Shown here: positions 59,301 through 64,000 of the stretch, one piece after another
Position numbering within the stretch: position 1 is the first letter of the stretch
Layout of the letters: each line of letters begins with the position of its first letter
From: Rebecca billardiae RCC1528
Taxonomy: Eukaryota; Haptophyta
Direction of reading: 5' to 3'
Length of the DNA stretch: 64,000 bases
NCBI GenBank assembly: GCA_965240325.2
Contig: OZ251230.1
Span: 2,294,001-2,358,000, forward strand
Notes under the pieces: generated by a model
The model's input: the letters and a program-made list of their open reading frames with translations, nothing else
Database searches by the model: none
What the model was told of the DNA's origin: nothing
Program-made: the position numbers and the translations under genes

Positions 59301-60796
59301 GCGGCGCGGAGGTCGTGGGCGGCGCGGGCGGCGGCGGTGCGCGCGGGCGCGGCCCGCACGCGACGCCTCCGCGTGTGTCCGGCGTGAGTGCGCGCGGCAC
59401 GCTCGACGACGATGGCGCCGCCGCGTCTCGGCTCAGCGCCGGCGGTGGCGCTGGCGCCGACGACGCGGCGGCGGCGTGCGCGCGCGCCGTCGCACGCGCC
59501 GACGTGGCGCGGGCGCGCGCCGCCTCGCCAGCCTTCACCGCGCGCGCGGCCGGCGGCGGCGGCGGCGTGGGCGGCGGGCACCCGGCAACGGTCGGCGGTG
59601 CCGCCGGCGCCGTCGGCGGCGGCGTGGCGGCGCCGCGCCCCGACGGCGTGGCGGCGGGCGGTGCCCCTGGCGCACTCAGCACCGTCGCGGCCGCGTTGTC
59701 ATCGTTGCCCCGACGCAGCAGCAGCGCCGGTGCGACTGCCACTGCCGAGCGCTTGTCCAGCGCGTCGGTCTCGACCTTGGCAGCCGCGCTCGGCGGTGGT
59801 GCCCACGGCGGCGCGGCGCTGCGCGGCCGCGTCGGTCCGCTCAGCCCTGGCGCTCGCACGAGCAGTCTTCGCGACTCGCCAAGCACGCCCCCGCGCGCGG
59901 CGAGTTGCTCAGCCTCGGCCGGGCGCGCGCACACACCGCCGCGCACGCCCGCGACGCCGCGCGGCGCGGCGGAGGCGGAGGGCGCGGCGGGCGCGGCGGG
60001 CGCGTGGCGACAGGTCGGCGGCGCTGCGAGCCCACCGCCGCGCGGCGCCGACGCCGACGCCGACGCAGGCGCTCACGCCGCGCCCGCCGTGGTGGTGGGA
60101 GGCAGCGCTCTCGGCCGGCCAAGGCTCCCAGCGTGCGCGCACCACTCGCCGCCCGTGCGCACTGCGCGCGGCGCCGTCGGCGGCGGCCGGCGCGCGGCGC
60201 TCCGCGATTCGACCAATGAGAGCGCGGCAGGGCCCAATGGAGGCGCGCCGAGCGCGCGGCTCCCGGCGAGCGCGCCCGCGCACGCCCGCGCGGCGGCGGC
60301 GGGGGCCCAGCCGGCGGCGGGCGCGGGGCGATGCGCCGCGCGCGCGACGGTGCCGGCCGTGGCATCTGCGCCGGTCGACACCCGCGCCGCCGCCCGGCGC
60401 GGAGCGGGCGCCACCGTCGCCCCAGCCTCTAGCGGCGGGGAGCGTGCGGCGGCGCGCTCGCGCGTCTCGTTCAGCCCTCTGCCGCGTAAGCCGCGCGCGG
60501 CGTCAAGCCCGGCTGAGCTGGGGCTCACGCCGCCAGAGACGCCGCCTCTCGGCTCACACTCGCAGGCGCTCGGGCCGTGGCAGCGCGGGGCTGAGGAGGA
60601 CGAGGTGGCAGGCGGCGGGGCCGCGCGCGAGGTGGAGCGCGCCGAGGCCGCGGCGGCCGCTGCCGCGGCTGCGCTTGGGCCGCGCGCGCGCAGCCCGCCG
60701 CCGAGGCACGAGCTGCGCCGTGGCGCTCCCCCGTCCGAGCCGATGCACGCGCCGCCTCCCGACCGCGGCAGCACCAGCCCAGTGGTCAACGCGTAG
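56327..60796 (+). CDS. Sfi1-like tryptophan-repeat protein
   Basis: 1,489 residues in one exon from the ATG at 56327. The frame is open further upstream but only through MITE sequence. The first ~1,000 residues are Ala/Arg-rich helix with a tryptophan recurring in ALARW, ALRAW, ALSRWR, LRRWRAAARAAR and VLGAWRARCA contexts. This is the pattern of Sfi1 centrin-binding repeats (A-x7-LL-x3-[FL]-x2-W-[RK]). The C-terminal third is Ala/Gly/Ser/Pro-rich, with basic SxPPRxAS-type motifs. Sfi1 proteins bind centrin and organise spindle poles, basal bodies and flagellar roots. Assignment rests on repeat pattern alone; heavy GC bias exaggerates Ala and Arg. Two tandem copies of the motif CAGCATGGCTGCC interrupt it at 58380-58407. 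Confidence 0.65.
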   Translation: MAKPRPRALAAALATWDARASASSLARTTRALGVASHRETLTRRALDALADNVERRRAAELSALRSQLRFHAHTLATPERLGACARALARWRAPLLAAALAGWRALLDAAREDAWARLGRAAVLARRAAARRGLTALWRRTAAAARAPPLPYVRLAATRAPGTLRRWRAAARAARVRGSRLGHAFSYRSLSLTARALSRWRRARLQLRGARAHARVASAHAALSAHERAWARIRAACARAARARALWRFAAAARRARALARWRVVRRARAGTGGQWRTAARAYARTAFRAGWLALARAAAAASAAAAVRASCAHVARGAALARWRGAAAAARARRQLGRAAAHAAQPAALGAAIEHWARRVAPAPPSPASTARSHALDASARRVAARGAARAVACGWRRLAAATAAHGRDAAARKRREEAAARWLLRTLALAWTQLEIAAADADAERPPPRAPTLRTARLAGALRAWRAAAAAPEAATAATRARRARRARLAASAAALERLAGLAGARRDAARDLARAARWHAATARMRALVRMASGAARGALARARARALAGAVLARALRALRGAARALAARRRADAPSRADAALAARARAARVRRGALRALQVAALRARTARALAAAAVRSATVGAAAAGFERLAACAMARARHAARVDAAARLASRTARRAALRVLGAWRARCAARRRRSSSAWLPSAWLPPRARRSGGSGDSAAALAASLHAMVARAHAAREADALERWRASAAWRAAGAEADARRRGGGWPHWPARRAAGAAGAAGGGGGGGGGVAGGEAGVRARGGARMPVVHEGGAAAHRAAVRAAVRACLRWCGWRRLRAAAAARAALSAPAARAARSAELVARARALDALVRAAWLRGMPPHACALTRRVRALRALHTRRARARAAAERAAAARAYARAAALRRGARALATRAALRTHAVALMAIAQSVALARAGAQSPAGVATAPHAAADAQSCVAAGFHRWLGGALARWARRVVASGGGAGGAEVVGGAGGGGARGRGPHATPPRVSGVSARGTLDDDGAAASRLSAGGGAGADDAAAACARAVARADVARARAASPAFTARAAGGGGGVGGGHPATVGGAAGAVGGGVAAPRPDGVAAGGAPGALSTVAAALSSLPRRSSSAGATATAERLSSASVSTLAAALGGGAHGGAALRGRVGPLSPGARTSSLRDSPSTPPRAASCSASAGRAHTPPRTPATPRGAAEAEGAAGAAGAWRQVGGAASPPPRGADADADAGAHAAPAVVVGGSALGRPRLPACAHHSPPVRTARGAVGGGRRAALRDSTNESAAGPNGGAPSARLPASAPAHARAAAAGAQPAAGAGRCAARATVPAVASAPVDTRAAARRGAGATVAPASSGGERAAARSRVSFSPLPRKPRAASSPAELGLTPPETPPLGSHSQALGPWQRGAEEDEVAGGGAAREVERAEAAAAAAAAALGPRARSPPPRHELRRGAPPSEPMHAPPPDRGSTSPVVNA
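58380..58407 (+). repeat. Tandem pair of the 13-mer CAGCATGGCTGCC
   Basis: Exact copies at 58380-58392 and 58395-58407. The same 13-mer occurs at 989, 4859 and 8512, and a 12/13 match at 49704. Here it encodes SAWLP twice. Confidence 0.9.
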
Positions 60797-61385
60797 ACTT
60801 GTCACGGCTACGGCCACGGGACGGTACCGGGGCGGTGGCGCGACTTGGCCTGGGCACGGTCAACGGCAGTCACACGCAGTCGACCTCGGCGCCCCGAGTG
60901 GCGCCGGCCCGGCCGGGACCGTGCCGGGCCGCGCGCGACTAGTCGGGCACGCCGCGGCCGATTGTCCGCTGCCGGCAGCGGGGCCGAGGCTGAATCACGG
61001 CGGATCCGCTGATGGCAGGAACTACAGCAAGGGCTCTGCTACGACATGTACGCCGTGGGGCTCAACATGCTGCTTACATGCAGCCGATGGCGTGTCATTC
61101 AATGGCGACGGTGGCCGTCTCTGAGTACTCTCTCGCGACCTGCTCCCGGCCGCCGCCCGCCATCGTTACAAGACCAAGTACAAGCGTCAAGCTCATCAGC
61201 CCACGGCCGGCTAAGCCTCGGCCGTTGCGAAAACAGGCAACAGCCGCTTGCGAGTTGCGGCTCACCGCGGGCAAAAATAGCGCACTCGAGGAGCTGCGCA
61301 AGGCCGAGCTCTCGGAGCCCGCCACGGCTTGCGCCCAGACGCCCGGTGAGCCACCCCGCGCCGCGCGCGAGCGAGCACAAGCACG
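60797..61385. other. Intergenic
   Basis: 3' flank of the Sfi1-like gene and upstream region of the SpoVS gene. No supported gene or repeat. Confidence 0.45.
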
Positions 61386-62258
61386 ATGGACGTGGAGAAG
61401 AAGCTCGACACGCCGCTGGGCGACCTTGTCGCGAAGAGCGCGCGCCGGCCCTCGGGCGGCGGCGGCGGCCGCGCCGCCGGCACCGGGCCGATGCGCAAGA
61501 AGGGCTCGCTCTCGTCGACGTCGCGCGTCGCGCGCAACTCGCCGTACAACACGCGGCCGCGGCCGAGGATCGCGGGCGCGCGCACGGCGGGCGGCGGGCG
61601 GTCCGGGGCACCCCCGGCGCGCGCCCCCGGCGGCGCCGGCGGCGGCCGCGTCGGCCGCCCTCTGCGCACCGAGGGCGGCGCGGACGACCCACTGTCCGGC
61701 GGCGACTACATCAAGGTGGGCGGCGGCACCGTGCCTCGCAACCTGGCGGGCCTGATCATCAACCAGGTGTCGGCGGCGACGATGAACACGCTGCTCGCGC
61801 CGATCATCGCGGTCGGCCCCGCCTCGGTCAACCAGGCGGTCAAGGGCCTCGCCATCGCGCGCAAGACGCTCGACGAGCAGCGCTGCGAGTTTGTCTTCAT
61901 GCCGTCGTTCGTCCGGCTCGCGTCCGAGGACCTGAACGCGCTGCAGTTCGACATCGAGCGCTCGACGAAGCGGAAGCAGTCGTCGGAGGAGATGGAGCTC
62001 CGCGCCGCCGGCTCGACCGACGTCAAGAGCCTCGCCGGCGCCCTCGCCAAGAACGCGCGCCAGTCGGCCACTTCGTTTGTGACAGTGGTCGGCGCCAACT
62101 CGGTCAATCAGGCAGTGAAGGCGGTCGCGATCGCTCGCGGGTACCTGGAGGAGGAGGGGCTCGACCTGCAGTGCCGCTCGTCCATCGAGGAGATTGACAC
62201 GGGCTCGCTCGCGGGCAAGACCGCCCTGTCGATCAGCGTGCACCCCGTCAGCATCTGA
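61386..62258 (+). CDS. Tandem SpoVS-domain (Alba-like) protein
   Basis: 290 residues, one exon, ATG at 61386 (GCACGATGGAC). Residues 1-100 are basic and Gly/Arg/Pro-rich, likely disordered and nucleic-acid-contacting. Domain 1 at about 107-175: YIKVGGGTVPRNLAGLIINQ, then VGPASVNQAVKGLAIARKTL. Domain 2 at about 200-288: ELRAAGSTDVKSLAGALAKN, then VGANSVNQAVKAVAIARGYL, ending ALSISVHPV. Bacillus SpoVS has the same K/V-S..S....AGA-A-...-GA-A-NQAVKA-AIARG plan. Domain 2 is the closer match. SpoVS is a small Alba-related nucleic-acid-binding protein of bacteria; a duplicated form in a eukaryote suggests ancient transfer or plastid ancestry. The role is unknown. Confidence 0.88.
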   Translation: MDVEKKLDTPLGDLVAKSARRPSGGGGGRAAGTGPMRKKGSLSSTSRVARNSPYNTRPRPRIAGARTAGGGRSGAPPARAPGGAGGGRVGRPLRTEGGADDPLSGGDYIKVGGGTVPRNLAGLIINQVSAATMNTLLAPIIAVGPASVNQAVKGLAIARKTLDEQRCEFVFMPSFVRLASEDLNALQFDIERSTKRKQSSEEMELRAAGSTDVKSLAGALAKNARQSATSFVTVVGANSVNQAVKAVAIARGYLEEEGLDLQCRSSIEEIDTGSLAGKTALSISVHPVSI

Positions 62259-63177
62259 GCAGCGCCCGGACGGCGGGCGCGGTGGCGTGCTCGCCCACGG
62301 CGGCCCGCGCCGCGCGCCGCCGCCGCGCCTGAAGACGCGGGTGCTGCTCGTCGGCCTGTCCACGCACGCTGGCTGGTCCCCCCCCCCCCTTCCGAACCTT
62401 GGAAACCAACGGACGGACGACCTGACGCCGCCGCGTGGCTGACGGCTCGGCGCAGTCTGTACGTCTACCGCTTGCGGCAATCCGATGTCGGATCGAGTGT
62501 CCGCGCGCCGGCCGCGTCGGCCGGGGCCCCGGGTCGGGCCAGCCCGCCGCCGCCGCTGCGGCTGATGAACATTGATAAGCCCTGTCTCAGGGCTGCCTGC
62601 TATTTAGATGCTGTCGCCCTCTTCCTTCATGCGCGATGAGTCCAATGCATCGACTTGTCTGAACGACTAGCTTAGAGTCATTCGTCGATTACATCGGTAT
62701 GTCAGGTACACCCCCGTGGCCGTGCGACCGCGACGGCCTGACCCACCGCGCGGCCTTCGCCGCTTGCACTCCCGACTGACGAAGCCAGACTGAGAAGATG
62801 GTTGTCCGGTGGATGGCTACCACCTCGCCCGGACAAGTCAGTTAAACAAGTTTGGGCTTGGCTCGTCGCGCGGTTGCGCCAGTTCACACTCGCTGCGCCA
62901 GCAAAGGTGAGGGCTTGCGCCCCTCGAGCAACGCCTCCGCCCGCGCGCGCGCCGCGGGTGCGTGTGGGGAGGGGCGGGGGGCGCCGCGGCGCGCGCGCAC
63001 GGCGTGCGCGCATTCCTCGTGCGCGTGCGCACCGGCACATCCCCTCCGCTCCGCTCCGCACCTCGCGCCTCTCGCTCACGCGCGTGCCCCGCGCCGCGCG
63101 TCGGTTTCGCGCCGCGCAGAGCATCGCCGCTCTCCAGTCCTCTCTCCCCGACCCTCTCAACCCCCCCGCCTTCAACA
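62259..63177. promoter_or_regulatory. Upstream region of alpha-tubulin
   Basis: About 920 bases with no gene. The last 120 bases before the tubulin ATG are strikingly C/T-rich on plus (CTCTCCAGTCC, CTCTCCCCGACC, CTCAACCCCCCC). This looks like a pyrimidine-rich initiator or 5'-UTR of a highly expressed gene. Confidence 0.4.
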
Positions 63178-64000
63178 ATGCGTGAGTGCCTCTGCATCCA
63201 CATGGGCCAGGCCGGCATCCAGTTCGGTAACGCCTGCTGGGAGCTCTTCTGCCTCGAGCACGGCATCCAGCCGGACGGTCAGATGCCTTCGGACAAGACG
63301 ATCGGCGGCGGCGACGACGCGTTCAACACCTTCTTCTCGGAGACGGGCTCGGGCAAGCACGTGCCGCGCACGGTGTTCATCGACCTCGAGCCGACCGTGA
63401 TCGACGAGGTGCGCACGGGCACCTACCGCCAGCTCTACCACCCGGAGCAGCTGATCTCTGGCAAGGAGGACGCGGCCAACAACTACGCGCGCGGCCACTA
63501 CACGGTGGGCAAGGAGATCATCGACCTGGTGCTCGACCGCATCCGCAAGCTCGCGGACAACTGCACCGGCCTGCAGGGCTTCCTCGTCTTCAACGCCGTC
63601 GGCGGCGGCACCGGCTCGGGCCTCTCGTCGCTGCTGCTCGAGCGGCTCTCGGTCGACTATGGCCGCAAGTCGAAGCTCACCTTCACGATCTACCCGTCGC
63701 CGCAGGTGTCGACGGCGGTGGTCGAGCCGTACAACACGGTGCTCTCGACGCACTCGCTCCTCGAGCACTCGGACGTCTCGTTCACCGTCGACAACGAGGC
63801 GCTGTACGACATCTGCCGCCGCAACCTCGACATTGAGCGCCCGACCTACACCAACCTCAACCGGCTGGTCGCGCAGATCATCTCGGGGCTCACGGCGTCG
63901 CTCCGCTTCGACGGCGCGCTCAACGTCGACCTCACCGAGTTCCAGACCAACCTGGTGCCGTACCCGCGCATCCACTTCGTCCTCTCTTCCTTCGCGCCCA
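63178..64000 (+). CDS. TUBA: Alpha-tubulin, 3' part beyond right edge
   Basis: Starts [20 protein letters not shown] and runs 274 codons without intron to the window end (about 450 expected). Alpha-type features: Lys40 in [12 protein letters not shown] (the acetylation site), the GTP-binding glycine loop [20 protein letters not shown] near residue 142, and the alpha-specific [20 protein letters not shown]. It forms the alpha/beta dimer of microtubules. A strong C/T-rich leader precedes the ATG. Identity is not in doubt. Confidence 0.98.
   Translation, partial: MRECLCIHMGQAGIQFGNACWELFCLEHGIQPDGQMPSDKTIGGGDDAFNTFFSETGSGKHVPRTVFIDLEPTVIDEVRTGTYRQLYHPEQLISGKEDAANNYARGHYTVGKEIIDLVLDRIRKLADNCTGLQGFLVFNAVGGGTGSGLSSLLLERLSVDYGRKSKLTFTIYPSPQVSTAVVEPYNTVLSTHSLLEHSDVSFTVDNEALYDICRRNLDIERPTYTNLNRLVAQIISGLTASLRFDGALNVDLTEFQTNLVPYPRIHFVLSSFAP

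Noticed and set aside
56371-60219. 1,282-codon plus-strand frame overlapping the Sfi1-like gene
   Set aside because: Arg/Gly/Ala runs without the regular Trp spacing that the chosen frame shows.
1-64000. tRNA, rRNA and snRNA genes
   Set aside because: Looked for cloverleaf-like and conserved rRNA segments by eye on both strands; none was convincing. A covariance-model scan would be decisive.

Overview
The window is nuclear DNA from a GC-rich photosynthetic eukaryote. The genes carry short GT-AG introns of about 60-620 bases, there is an LTR retrotransposon and an alpha-tubulin gene, and nothing is organised as operons. Evidence for a secondary-plastid alga is an HCF101-type scaffold protein with a signal-peptide-like leader, EsV-1-7 cysteine repeats, protist TIR-like domains and a eukaryotic tandem SpoVS protein. 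A haptophyte fits best; a pelagophyte or another stramenopile is the main alternative. The species cannot be named from sequence alone.

Layout. 1-7.2 kb (minus): the 5' part of a giant armadillo/IQ-repeat protein that runs off the left edge. 8.2-14.5 kb: two minus-strand membrane proteins with TIR-like domains, and a CIA30-domain gene between them on plus. 16.4-23.8 kb: an intact Ty1/copia element on minus, with matching LTRs, a 5-bp target duplication and a canonical -1 frameshift heptamer between gag-pro and pol. 25-27.3 kb: an EsV-1-7 repeat gene and a DNA transposon with 29-bp inverted ends. 28.9-33 kb: a small unknown gene, TFIIF-alpha and an SCP-x-type thiolase. 35-40.5 kb: HCF101, a ZIP metal transporter, a Cys-rich membrane protein and a SelW/Rdx-like redox protein. 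40.8-43.1 kb: nested non-autonomous transposons. 43.1-47.1 kb: an HMG-box/ISWI-like remodeller whose 3' end is partly duplicated in tandem. 49-55 kb: a small unknown gene and a 1,518-residue amidotransferase/SIS/membrane protein. 56-64 kb: a Sfi1-like repeat protein, a double-SpoVS protein and the 5' part of alpha-tubulin.

The genes do not form one pathway. Three themes recur. The first is cytoskeletal or centrin/calmodulin-binding proteins (IQ array, Sfi1-like array, tubulin). The second is membrane signalling (two TIR-like proteins). The third is plastid or mitochondrial housekeeping (HCF101, thiolase, possibly CIA30 and SelW). Several genes are arranged head to head with 130-310 bases between starts, which suggests shared promoters. 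Intergenic DNA is dominated by mobile elements and short AT-rich islands that contrast sharply with the GC-rich genes.
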